Source of the DNA: Asterias rubens
Lineage: Eukaryota > Echinodermata > Asteroidea > Forcipulatida > Asteriidae
Reading direction: 5' to 3'
DNA length: 64,000 bases
NCBI RefSeq assembly: GCF_902459465.1
Contig: NC_047065.1
Span: forward strand, 22,643,828 to 22,707,827
Part shown: positions 51,236-61,917 of the stretch, piece by piece
How the letters are laid out: every line of letters starts with the position of its first letter
How positions within the stretch are numbered: position 1 is the first letter of the stretch
Position numbers and translations under genes: made by a program
Notes under the pieces: generated by a model
What the model was told of the DNA's origin: nothing
Database searches by the model: none
The model's input: only the letters and a program-made list of their open reading frames with translations

Positions 51236-52843
51236 ATGGGTAAGTAGAAAAGTTATTATCCTGAAGCTGAAATGTATGTTTTATTTGGTCAGTCAATCAA
51301 CGTCAGAGTCGTCGTAGCAAGGTCGTTTTCTTCGTAAATGGAAGTGAGTTCGAATCCCAGTCATGACACCTGGGCCCAATTTCATAGACATGCTATTAAA
51401 AAGCACAAAAATTTGCTAAGCATGAAATTTCTTCCTTGATAAAAACAGAATTACCAACCAAATTTCCACATGATTATCAGGATAAGCAAACAACAGCTGA
51501 ATACCAGTAACAAGCAATATGCAACAAATGGACATTTGATTGGTAATCCTGTTTTTATCGAGGAAGAAATTTCATGCTAAGCAGATTTGTGTGCTAAGCA
51601 ACTCTATGAATTTGGGCCCTGTGCCCTTGGGCAGGGCACTCAAGCATAATTGCTGCGTAAAAGGTTAATATAACAACGAATTGTCTGCGTTTTGATTGTT
51701 TAATCTATAGCTGTCGTCTCCAGCATTCAAGGTACCTGGTACAATGAATTGGGATCTAAAGTGATCATCAACGCTGTTGGCCCTCTCGGGGTTTTCAGTG
51801 GGGAGTACCATACGGCTGTCGAAACTGACGGTAAGTTTGTTTGTTTTTTATTTTAATTTTTTCATTCGAGTAATAGTTATTGTTAGAGAATTGTTGTATT
51901 TAATCGAAATTTAACAATTTAATCGTCGCCAGCAGCAACGAAAATATAGATTGTTTCTTTAAAGGCACTGGACACTATTGGTAATTACTCAAAATAGTTT
52001 TTAGCATGATGATGATGATGATTAAAAAAAACATTTTGTTTTCAATTATTCAGAGGACGAAATACCTCCCACTCCGCTTGTGGGAAAAACCGCTGACACT
52101 GGTGAGAATGATACATTTGGCATGACCGTGGTGTGGCGGGGTGGCAGCTCCGTCACCAGCTGGACCGGACAGCTTCATGTCTGTGGCGGCGAAGAGACCC
52201 TCATGACTACATGGATACTGGCGTCAAAGGTGGAGACTTGTAAAGAGAACTGGGAGGCATACAGGTATAAACTGGGGGTTTAGACTGGTCCCCATCCAAA
52301 GGATGAGGAGATGTATTGGTTGAACAGGGCCAGCAAAATCATTGGATACAAAGTAGGCCAGTACATGTCACATCCATAAAATCAAATGTTTTATGTAAAC
52401 GTGTACGTAGAAGTTGACTGCAAAATGAATGCGTGTTCACCAGTCGAATACAGTGCAGTCCGATCTTTGATAATTTTCATCATTGTTAGGGCAAACTTCT
52501 GGGGCGAACCACCCCCCCCCCCCCCCCCACCACCACCACCAAGAAAAAGAAAAAGAAATGAAAACACATTTTCATTTCCGTTTTATAAATAAATTAATGT
52601 AGATGATAATAATACGCAATTATTGATGTTATAAGAAAAAAATATGGTGTATAGTGCCATGCATAATAAGCAAAGCCTCAACCGACCAGAAATTAGAAAT
52701 CAGTTTCCATATTATTAATTCTAACCTTATATCCCTTGCAATATTTCAGAATTGGCCAGGACTTGTTTAAAAGGTACAAGTTCAAGCATGACGACATCCA
52801 TACCATGAGAGACTTGGCTCGTCGGCAAAAGGACGAAAAATAG
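51236..52843 (+). CDS. Avidin-family biotin-binding protein without signal peptide, 142 aa
   Basis: Coding exons: 51236-51239 (ATGG mini-exon), 51711-51830, 52054-52264 and 52750-52843 (TAG), all GT-AG and in phase. The mini-exon and 25 bp before it match the first avidin gene. Splicing it to 51711 gives MAVVSSIQGTWYNELGS, so the barrel begins almost at the start codon, with no hydrophobic leader or linker exon found in the 470-bp intron. Avidin hallmarks: GTWYNELGSKV with the biotin-contacting Asn and Ser, GEYHT with the Tyr that is Phe in the paralog, TSWTGQLHVC, TTWILASK and NWEAYRIGQDLFKR. The two cysteines of the classical disulphide are Ser and Leu here, while the HVC and VETC cysteines remain. 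This fits a cytosolic protein. Alternatively an upstream exon encoding a leader was missed. A possible AATAAA is at 53117. Confidence 0.86.
51300..51660 (+). mobile_element. SINE family S3 head split by a nested MITE
   Basis: GTCGTCGTAGCAAGGTCG, GTGAGTTCGAATCCCAGTCA and TGACACC are on the left of the insertion; TGTGCCCTTGGGCAGGGCA and CTCAAGCATAATTGCTGC are on the right. Joined, they resemble 8935-9060 and 24712-24835. It fills much of intron 1 of the second avidin gene. Confidence 0.75.
51372..51619. mobile_element. Fold-back element family D, complete, nested in a SINE
   Basis: Terminal inverted repeats GGGCCCAATTTCATAGA and TCTATGAATTTGGGCCC, with long inner arms (GCATGAAATTTCTTCCT / AGGAAGAAATTTCATGC). 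248 bp, no coding capacity. Confidence 0.92.
51957..52010. mobile_element. Short family A MITE end
   Basis: CTTTAAAGGCACTGGACACT and GGTAATTACTCAAAATAG form one terminal repeat only, followed by GATGATGATGATG. It ends about 45 bp before the acceptor of exon 3 of the second avidin gene. Confidence 0.7.
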
Positions 52844-53131
52844 ACCGGAGAACGGATGTACTCGTATGGTGTTGCTGATCGAACAAAGGATTGACTAGCC
52901 TCTCTTTTAAAATACTAACAGTTTTAAAATTCAAGCATACAATACTTTTTATGGAACGATTTTTGTTTTTTTGATTTTTTTTGGCTGATTAGAACTAAAC
53001 GGCTGGATCAATTTTTAGGGTTTTGGAGTATATTTTTGTTTCCTTTAAAACAAAGTATACTTTGAGTTGTTTAACCGTTTGATTTGTTTAGTCCTATTAT
53101 AAATGTAGATGCATGCAATAAAACTAACATT

Positions 53132-53526
53132 TTTAAAGGTGGTTGTGTTTTTAGTAAATGTCCACAGATTTACATTAAACTTACAGGGTTTGAAGACAAT
53201 GATAGCGGAAAGCTTCCCTTCAAACATTACAAACTAAGGTTCTGTAGTTTTTGAAAGATGATTAAGACAAGTTACAAAGTAATTTTCGTCTCTATAAGAC
53301 GAAAATTATTTTAGCATAAACCATAGCATAACTGGTTAATGCGTTTTTACATGCTAAAACTGAGACGAAAATTATTTGTTTTACTCATTTCTCAAAAAAA
53401 CTACAGCACCTCAGTAAGTAAAATTTCAAGGGAAGCTTTCTACATCATTATCTTCAAACTGTGTAAATTTAATGTAAATATGTGGACATTGTGTTTTGTT
53501 TTAGGAAAAGGTATATAGACCCTTCA
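53132..53526. mobile_element. Fold-back MITE family E, complete copy
   Basis: TTTTAAAGGTGGTTGTGTTT begins the copy and TATATAGACCCTTCAA ends it. GGGTTTGAAGACAATGATAG faces ATCATTATCTTCAAACTG, and the centre contains CGTCTCTATAAGACGAAAAT. Confidence 0.85.
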
Positions 53527-54825
53527 ATAGCGTTGTTTAACTATCTGAAATCTGGTCAATAATAATTTTCACCAATGCATGCAGTGAGTCAGTCCCAATC
53601 AGTCAATCAATCAATCAATCAATCATTCAAGCAATCAATCAATCATTCAAGCAATCAATCTTGACAGTTATTTAGGTGCCAATTCAAGAATCATACTGCC
53701 GGACAAATAGAACGTTTTAATGCATTTTATAAAATTACACCTTTGGTTTTTTAAACGTTTTATTCTTTTCATCCTATACAAATGTATAGTTGTAAACAGT
53801 AAACATTTACCTGTGCAAATTTAACTTCAAAAGGTGGTCGCGTTTTTGAGATTTCGCCGAAACTCCGGGAGCGAATATCGTCAACGCAGGAATAATATTC
53901 CTTATAAGGAATACACAATCTAATATTCAAACTTTGGGGGGAGGGGAGTTTTGTCTTTTTCTTACAAAGCCTGTCCAAAACTTCCGTAGGCCTACTTCTT
54001 ACCACGTAAGGCTGTGTTGCCTTTAATTTTCAGAATTCTTACCAAGCGTGTACCAAGCGTGTACCGACCCTTTAGGGAGATTGTCACACCCTACGTGCGC
54101 CCCCCCCCCCCAACAAAAAAGGAGGAACTTTACAATGTGTTTTCTTCTTAGAAGTAGTTGTAACGGCTCTTTTTTCATCTGAACGGTGGACAAAATTTAG
54201 CTACTGGTGAGGGCAACAGAGGCCATGACCCAGTGGACTATGTTGCCCTTGTTCTTGGCATTTGTGCCCTTTAAAAGTTTCCCTAAAACGATTTCACAAT
54301 AGAAATGCCCTAGACAAATTAAGCATGGCCTCGCCCTGTCAAAAGTACAATTCCAGGCTTGATTTTGTTTGAACAAAGTTCAAGTGAAATATGTTTACCC
54401 GAAACATGAAAGGATTGTTAGGTTAAAGTCATCGACGGCATGGCCAGAGTTCATCAGCCAAACTTCTTGAACAAAACCATTAGAGGCACCAAAATCATTT
54501 CTTTATCTCGTTTTTAGCTTCGCGAATTCAGTTCCATGAAGGAAGTTTAAGCTCAAAACAATTACTATATTTTGTTCAGAAAAGAGTTTGTTTGTTTTAT
54601 TATATTTCTATAAGAAATAATTTAACAACATAAAAGAGTATTATCATGTGCTTATCATTTAGAGAAAATAGCTGAAAGATTGTATTGACTTTAAAACTTA
54701 CAATTTTACAATGATTACAACCAAGGAAATTTGGAGTAGAAATGGGTTGTAGGTTGTAGGTTCTAAAAAGCTGACAGGTATTGGAACAAAATATCACTCA
54801 ACATGGGTCATAAAAAAATACTGTC

Positions 54826-55176
54826 TTTAAAGGAACATGTTGCCTTGGATCGGGCGAAGTGGTCTATAAAAAGCGTTTATAACCGTTTGTTAGAAAATGC
54901 ATGTACAATACAATGATCCACACAATTTGCCTCGAACTGCGTTGTTTTTATTTTACTTTGCGAACTAAGACGGTCGGCCATTTATGAGAGTCAAAAATTT
55001 GACTCCCATAAAAAAAATGGCCGACCGTGTTAGTCGACCAATTTTGAGGCGTGTTTGTGTGTATCATTGTATTCTACTTTTACAACATCTTTCCATCCAT
55101 ATGTATTTTATAACAAACGGTAATAAACGCTTTTCAAAGACCAACTCGGCCGATACTAGGCAACGTGTTCCTTTAA
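54826..55176. mobile_element. Fold-back MITE family B
   Basis: TTTAAAGGAACATGTTGCCT on the left, AGGCAACGTGTTCCTTTAAA on the right. The centre has GGTCGGCCATTT...AAATGGCCGACC arms. Confidence 0.9.
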
Positions 55177-55370
55177 AAATAAAATGATTTCATATATTAT
55201 TAAAGGCTTCTTTTAAATTTGCTATAAAATTATTCAAAGGCGGCTTTTTAAACAGGGATTTGTTTTGCATAAATGAATAAACCAAATAAAGATTTGTTGC
55301 TACTTATCAATATTATATTAAGCTTATTTTGATAATTTCTTATGCAATCATGTTAAACATTTTGGGACAT

Positions 55371-55468
55371 GGCAGCAGCGTACTTACCGCGTCATTCCAT
55401 CTCGGTAATGTGTGCATGCTCAAATTAACCTGGTAAGCCTGCTGCCACCTAGTGTTCAAAGTCTCCCA
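55371..55468. mobile_element. Fold-back family I, partial
   Basis: GGCAGCAGCGTACTTACC, CTCGGTAATGTGTGCATGCT and GCTGCCACCTAGTG, then AAAGTCTCCCA, match 27560-27702. The left arm is shortened. Confidence 0.75.
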
Positions 55469-56012
55469 GTAGGGACTGAGAGATAAATACCTTTTGTTGT
55501 TTTATTTTCCTTTATTTAAAAGTACTTCCCTTTTTTATGTTTCGGCAACTTTGGGGCAGGCAGCGTTGTCATTCAATTATTACAGGTGATACTCAAGACA
55601 ATAAAACATTCCCATGAAATATGCAAATTGCACATCGCGTGTGGTTTGAGCAAACATGGTGGACATCAAGCCTTTTGTGTTTGGGTCTGATGGTGTAAGT
55701 GACGCATACGCGTTTGTGCGTCTTCCTAGTGCACGTTTATCAGCCAAAGTGTCTGGTGAACATGTATAGTTGTACACATTCAAGCCGGGGCCCAATAACA
55801 AAAGAAGATACGGTCAACGGTTCGGTAAAGGTCCCCGGTTGGAAAACGTGTACAAAACCAATGGGAGCTGTTGCAAAAAAAGTTTGAGTAGGCCTCTATA
55901 AACAAAAGAGGGAGATTAGGACGTCCAAGGTTGCATACATACACGAACTTGTTTGCGTTCATGTAAATAGTAACTTTCACAAGGGGCTAATTCCTACAAA
56001 GTTTTCCACATG

Positions 56013-59000
56013 TCAATGATTTTCTAAGTCATTGTTAATGCTGGCCAGACGTGATCTCGATGTAGGTGTTGTACCGTCAGCCATCTGCAAGGATTCCTCA
56101 AACGGTCTGGGTAGAGTTGAGTACGGTGGGGGCGCCCCAGCTGGGTTCATAATAACCGGTGGATGGGGGTCCCTCGGGTAGTCTACTGCCCTCTCGGTAA
56201 ACTCAAGATCGGTGTACTGATCTCCCTCTGAAGTGAACATCGGGGCACCCCTACCCGGGTGACTTGAATCTGGAGTCGGTCGACGCTGATGTTGTTGTCG
56301 TGGGGGCCCGCCGCCCTCTTGTGACGTGTTCCTTGATCTGGATTGACTGGACCGATGAGGGCGCCGCACGCTGCTTTCTCGGGCCCGCTTGGAGCGAACC
56401 CTTTTCGCCATGAGGGCTAGAATAGTGAAGATGATGATCGCGAGGAGCACCACCATCAAGATGACAATGATGACGATCACGGTGATCCCCAAGCTGCTCC
56501 CCGCGGGACTTGGTGTACTGGCTGTGTGTAAAACAAATGGGAAGGTCAACGGATGTCAGAGGTCAGAGTTCATTTCTCATATCAATGAACATTAAATCAC
56601 ATTTAACAATGAAAAAGAAACTTCAGAAAAGTTGTCCATCTTCTTAACCATGCTGAAATTCTACCTGATCTTGAACCTCTTCTGTAACAATTTAACAATG
56701 GTTATAGAAGAGGTTCAAGATCATACAAGTAGAATTCCAGAATGGTTAAGAAAATGAACAACTTTTCTGAAGTACTTTGCTCAATCGGGTGCAAGCCGTG
56801 AAGGATTGGAGACATTTTATTAGAACAACACTCTGCCCCGGGATTATAGTCATGATCGTGTACATAACAGGCATAAGAGCATTGTAAATAAAGTCTCCAT
56901 GAGCCAAGCAATTACAACTTGGTTTCACATAGTAAAATAACCAGCAGCAATAACTGAAAGGGTCACCTAACAATAATACAACTTATAAGCACAAGGTAGA
57001 AATACAAACACATACTAAGGCCAAAAGCGTAAAAAAGTAAAATGTTATGTACCAAAAAAGACATTTAAACGAATTGTTACAGTATTTTGGGCAAGCTGGT
57101 GATGGTATTATTTCCTCTATCTTTCTGTGTTGCATTATTAACTAAGTTTAAACTTTGAAGGGGTTAACAAGGAGCCGGTGTGGCAGGAGATTCTGTCCCC
57201 GGAGTTTCAGCCCCTCCCAATACCGTACGGCGATCTGTGTTTAGAAACTTCTTCTGAAGGCGCCCTCTTTTAAAACATCTTCCATCAGCTGAGTGACGTA
57301 CACCACAAAACAACCGTTAGTTAAGCATTTACATGACCAGCGTCGTTTGCAGTACAACTTCACTGCGCATGCCATACGTACACCACCAAACAACCACTAG
57401 TTTAGCATTGGTACTTGCGCAAACTTGACCCGTGTGTCTACTGTAGTTGGTGACTCACCTAAACATCTGGGATCGCCCTCCTCCGAGTAAGAAGCACTGG
57501 GGCAGTTCTGCTCTCCGTCGCACACCAGACTCTTGTCAATGCAGAACTGCGTATCGCGAGTCCCACTGACGTCACACTCATAGCAAGACCCATCTACGTT
57601 CAATTTAAATAAAATGATTCTTTGTAATAGCTAATTAACTTAATTCATGTTTTAGTTCAGCTAAACTGTCATTTGGTAATTTGGTTAACTAGTAGTACTT
57701 TAGTTATGTAGGTAGGTAGGTAGGTAGGTAGGTAGGGAGGGAGGAGGTAGCTAGGTAGCTAGTCAGCCAGTCACTCACTTGTCGCTCACTTAGTCGCTCA
57801 CTTAGTCATTCACGTAGTCACTCACTCAGTCACTTACTCAGTCCCTTAGACAGACACTCAGTCACTTAGTCAGCCACGTCGCTACTTCGTCACTTGGTAA
57901 CTCGGTCACTCAGTAACTTGGTAACTCCGTCAGTGACACACTTACTCTCGGTCGCTGAGTCAGTCACTCAGCCGGTCACTCACTCAATCTTTCAGTCACA
58001 TAGTACTCAGTCATTTATACTTACCGGGTTCTGTTTTGAATGCTGTATAACTTATAGAAAAGGCACTATCTTCTCGAGACTGAACAGATCTCAGCGTTAG
58101 AAACACTTGGTTGCCAGTTGACTCAATGGGTTGGCTGGGTTTGACGAGGCCACATAAACCGTGGGGGAAGGTGGGTAAAAGTGACATAGCGCCCTCAGTG
58201 TTGCTCCCTAGAAACATCAGCCGATTTCCGCCTCCGCACGTGTTCACGTTGAGGTTTGTAAGTTTGACTTCGTTAACGGTAAGACTTAGTCTGGTGCCCG
58301 GTGGTGAGAACAGGGCCAGGCTGCAGTTGAGGTCGGGCGAGAAACGAGGTATGGAGGAGAACACCTGACCTGATAGTGTGCCCTCGATCGTGTCGCCACA
58401 GCCTGTGAAGTTTGCAGACCGTGTTTGCATGTCCATGTAAGCTTAAATTCGAGGGGAAAAAATAAGTTTATTATAGTTAAAGGGTCTAGGTACTTTTTGT
58501 AGGTCACACAACACAATGTCCACATTAACCAACACCGTATGAAGATAGCGATGGTAGAAAGCTTCCCAAGTCACCAAAATAATTTTCGTCTCAGGAGACG
58601 AACATTATTTTAGCATGTAAAAAGTATTTTGGTGACATTGTCTGCTTAAATGATTTTTTTCCCCAATTTTGCCCGATTTTAAAATAAAAATCAATTTAAG
58701 TGATATATGGCTACCAGTAAACAAGTAAACAACAATTAGTATAAACAATTGTTATTGGTTATGTTATTGTTATTATTATTGTAGGGTCATGTCACGTGAG
58801 AACAATTCAACCACAGTTCAAGGCCATCTCCAAATATTCAAACAATTTATCATAAATGAGACATTATTGTGGATAGTTGGAAATTGAGGGAAATTGCTAA
58901 ACTGCTAAGAGTGTGTTTCTTTAGCATGCAGTGCAGTTAGTTGCTGGTGTGGCAAGAGATCCGGTCCCCGGAGATTCGGGTCCCCCATATGGGAAACTGT

Positions 59001-59778
59001 GTACAAACTTCTGCTGATAGCGCCCTCTTTTGAATCATCCTCCTCCAGCCCATGGTAGTTTTCCATTTAGGGGACAAAATCTCTAAAAGAAAGATTTCTC
59101 TTAGAGCACCGCCATCCAATTTGCTTCTCAAATGTGCCTCCTACGGGGTGCGACAAGGCCAAGATTATTCTACTTTCAAGGTAACCCGTACAACGCTTTG
59201 TGGGTTATAAACGCATAATTGGTAAACAAACAGAGACTTGAGTATCAATTGAAACTCGCATCATAAATAAAGAATTCAAATTTTGAGTTGTTACCCATAC
59301 ACACCGATGAGTGTTAGCAATGTACACTCAATACTTATACATGTACTAGTGGCATTAACAAACTGGGTCCAATTTCGTAGAGCTGCTTAAGCGCAAAAAT
59401 AGCTAAGCAAAACAAACCTATAAATGCTTACCAGGATAAGGTTACCAGCAGCACTACCATGTCACATGTACATTTTGAGACTGGTATCCTGCTCATTTCT
59501 GATAAGAAACGTTGAATATTATTCTGTATGTTCTGCTTAAGCACCTCTATGAACTTGGACCCTGATCTCAGGCACTTCGTATAATGATCTGCAGCTAATA
59601 AACTACTCTTAATGTTTAACTCTTGTTTCTCATTTAAAAGAAAATAAATGATTGACATAGATTCTAAGCAATACATTGGTATCTATAACGTGTACTCACC
59701 AACAGACCGGGTACGTACTGTGGTCAGCAAGCAAGCCACAAAAGTCCACATCACGTTCATCTGACCTGTCCTTTTCAT
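56013..59778 (-). CDS. Single-pass membrane protein with CUB and LDLa domains, 379 aa
   Basis: Four coding exons on the minus strand: 59778-59700, 58441-58025, 57593-57459 and 56521-56013, all GT-AG and in phase. Residues 1-26 are a signal peptide (MNVMWTFVACLLTTV core). About 38-160 is a CUB domain with four cysteines (FTGCGDTIEG, PDLNCSLALFSPPG, NVNTCGGGNRLMFLG, HGLCGLV) and the ending AFSISYTAF. About 167-209 is an LDLa module with six cysteines (CYEC, QFCIDKSLVCDGEQNC, GDPRC); some acidic calcium ligands appear replaced. Residues 223-247 are a transmembrane helix followed by a basic stop-transfer KRVRSKRAR. The 130-residue cytoplasmic tail is rich in Arg, Ser and Pro, with YTDL (313-316) and PPPYSTL (341-347), which fit YxxPhi sorting and PPxY WW-binding motifs. 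The CUB-LDLa-TM layout recalls NETO and LRP-type receptors but the tail is not one I recognise. Ligand unknown. The gene is convergent with the avidin genes. Confidence 0.9.
57174..57290 (+). repeat. Dispersed repeat family Q, in the last intron of the CUB/LDLa gene
   Basis: GGTGTGGCAGGAGATTCTGT, CCCCGGAGTTTCAGCCCC and TTCTGAAGGCGCCCTCTTTT match 58948-59060 and, in reverse complement, 39050-39240. Confidence 0.75.
57708..58012 (+). repeat. (GTAG)n microsatellite and degenerate CACTCAGTCACTTA array
   Basis: 57708-57750 is a run of GTAG tetramers decaying into GGGAGG. 57756-58012 is a chain of variants of CACTCAGTCACTTAGT with period about 12-14 bp. The array ends next to the donor of the CUB exon, so it fills most of intron 2. 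Confidence 0.9.
58476..58640. mobile_element. Fold-back MITE family E, partial
   Basis: AGTTAAAGGGTCTAGGTACT, ACACAATGTCCACATTAACC, GATGGTAGAAAGCTTCCC and CGTCTCAGGAGACGAACATT correspond to one end and the centre of 35729-36090. It lies upstream of the CUB exon (minus-strand sense). Confidence 0.75.
58948..59160 (+). repeat. Dispersed repeat family Q, third copy
   Basis: GGTGTGGCAAGAGATCCGGT, CCCCGGAGATTCGGG, GATAGCGCCCTCTTTTGAAT and an inner palindrome ATCTCTAAAAGAAAG / CTTTC...AGAGA-like segment. Located in intron 1 of the CUB/LDLa gene. Confidence 0.65.
59365..59572. mobile_element. Fold-back element family D, complete
   Basis: GGGTCCAATTTCGTAGAGCT and CTATGAACTTGGACCC are inverted ends; inner GCTTAAGC and CCAG...CTGGTATCC blocks pair. 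Located in intron 1 of the CUB/LDLa gene. Confidence 0.85.
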
Positions 59779-60551
59779 GTTTGAGAAAATTATATTGTCC
59801 CTGACGTTTCGATTACCAACAACAAGTTTTTTGGCTAGGGCCGATATTCCACGGCCGTTTGCTGTATCTTTTTGGGTTGGCCAAGGTAGCCAGTCAATAT
59901 TGGTGGGAGGGACAACACAACAATTAAGTAGCCAAAATCAATTTTAAGAAGTTTGAATTTTTAGTGTAGCGTTGTGTAATCCAGTATTACCGTGGAGGTA
60001 CAACATACTGAACTGTATATACAGACGTTTGAGGTCCACGGCCAAGGAGCGATGCCGTGCGTAATCCAGTAGCTGAATGTAGCCACCTGTTCAATGCTTT
60101 CTGCGTAACACCGGTAGCTGCAATGTTGCTGACGACCTGCGTAATACTAGTAGCTGTAAACTTGATTGGAATCATCTGCGTATTCCGGTGACTGAATGTT
60201 CCTGTCATTGGTTCCAATAAACTATAAACCAAGAATGATTTCCGCACATTCCGGTAGCCCTGTGTCCGTTGATATAACAGCAGGTGTTCCATCAATGTTT
60301 ACAAGTTAACATTAAGTTTACGTCCGCCATAGTAATTGTACATACAAAATGTGTCTGCCTTTATCAGATGAATTGTTGCGTTACAGTTTTATCTTCAGAA
60401 TGAGCAAATGAGTCACTAATAATCCATCGAGAATGACTAAACGTGGTTCCCCTCCATGCAAACCAATGGTGTTTAATACTCACTTTTCAATCACTTGAAA
60501 TACCATAATAACTCAAAGGAGAGCTTCACACACAAAACATACACATTGAAT

Positions 60552-60755
60552 CGATATTCTACTGGATACGTGGCTCTGTTCCCTTGAGTTTTTGAGTTTT
60601 CACACCGTGACGCAGAGTTTACGGGCACACCTTGGCACAACAGCTCAACCAAACGATATTCTACTGGATACGTGGCTCTGTTCCCTTGAGTTTTTGAGTT
60701 TTCACACCGTGACGCAGAGTTTACGGGCACACCTTGGCACAACAGCTCAACCAAA
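60552..60755 (+). repeat. Perfect 102-bp tandem duplication
   Basis: CGATATTCTACTGGATACGT begins each copy (60552 and 60654), and each ends CACAACAGCTCAACCAAA. No differences were noticed between the two copies. Confidence 0.97.
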
Positions 60756-61917
60756 CGGCCTTGGCACAGGGGTGTTCCACAACGTTCATAATTATTTAGT
60801 CATAAAATATCCCAACTTTCGATTGTGGGGTATTTTCATTCAGTTAGTTTACAAAATAAACAAAAGTGAACCTCTATACGGATGTTTTATGCCCACTAGT
60901 AGTTTAATTGAATACCAAGGTGACCATGGGGGTTTAACAAATCATGGTTGATTTGACACTGAAACAGCCGTTGGATTTTATTCCGATGGGGTTAAACATT
61001 AACAATGGTTCACCTTAAGGTAAATCTGCGTATTATTGTTGATTTACTTTCCCTTTGTCCTGTGTTGGATTCAACGAGACAAATGGCGTTTTGTTTCCTC
61101 GTCTGTTGAGACCAGGACAGCTGAGTTTGTAGAACGGATTTCAACGCGATAGTGGTGTTCATAAAAATGTCCAGTAAACAATGTTCCAAAACATGTAGAC
61201 CTTTGTTTATCGAAACATTAATGAAAGCTATCTTGGTGTCATTCCTTTCCTATAAATGGGCATCCAACTGATTTGAATGCCCTTATTGGGGTTGGATATA
61301 TCGCCCTAAACGATGACGTCAATACGATGACGTCAAACGATGACGTCAATTTGCACAAAGACTGGGCTAGACTCCTCTACGCAAGAGTGATTCGCGGATG
61401 ATTCACGCAAACAGTATTATTACTCCGATTGGAATGCGATCACCCTTAAGTGTAGCCTTTTTTCGAGGCTTTGGCTTGAACAGCTTCATAGAGCCGATAT
61501 ATCCCAAGCGACTGGAAGGAGAGACTACACAGTCAAAGCCACGAAAGGCCTTGACGAAAGTCTACCTTCAGTGCCGCAGGCATGAATGAACGTTTCGTCA
61601 CAAACTTCATAGATTTTGGGATTTTCCCTATATCAAAAGTTGATGACAATCCTACGAATAAATGTCTTTTTGCGGTGTAAAATTGTGATAGCTTTCCCCC
61701 TGACTTCTAAAGATGAACCGTTTGAGAAACATAATTTTTAAGTTTGAGTGGTCAGTGAAGGTTCGTTTACCCACTGGATTTTTTTAAACATAGACTGGAC
61801 CGCTGCTTCGTGGGAATTCCCCATTGACTCGTTCACAAACGAGCCTAAATACTAGCGGTTTGTCGTGTAGCAAGTAATCATATTTTAAACACCAATAATG
61901 TATAGCCTTTAGCTACC

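Larger units (their letters stand above)
52844..56012. other. Convergent intergenic region between the second avidin gene and the CUB/LDLa gene
   Basis: Contains a possible poly(A) signal for the avidin gene (AATAAA, 53117-53122), a family E MITE, a short CAATCAAT/CAAGCAATC repeat (about 53600-53660), a family B MITE, a partial family I element and, on the minus strand, possible AATAAA signals for the CUB/LDLa gene at 55501-55506 and 55511-55516. 53660-54825 and 55470-56012 show no supported exon. Confidence 0.55.
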
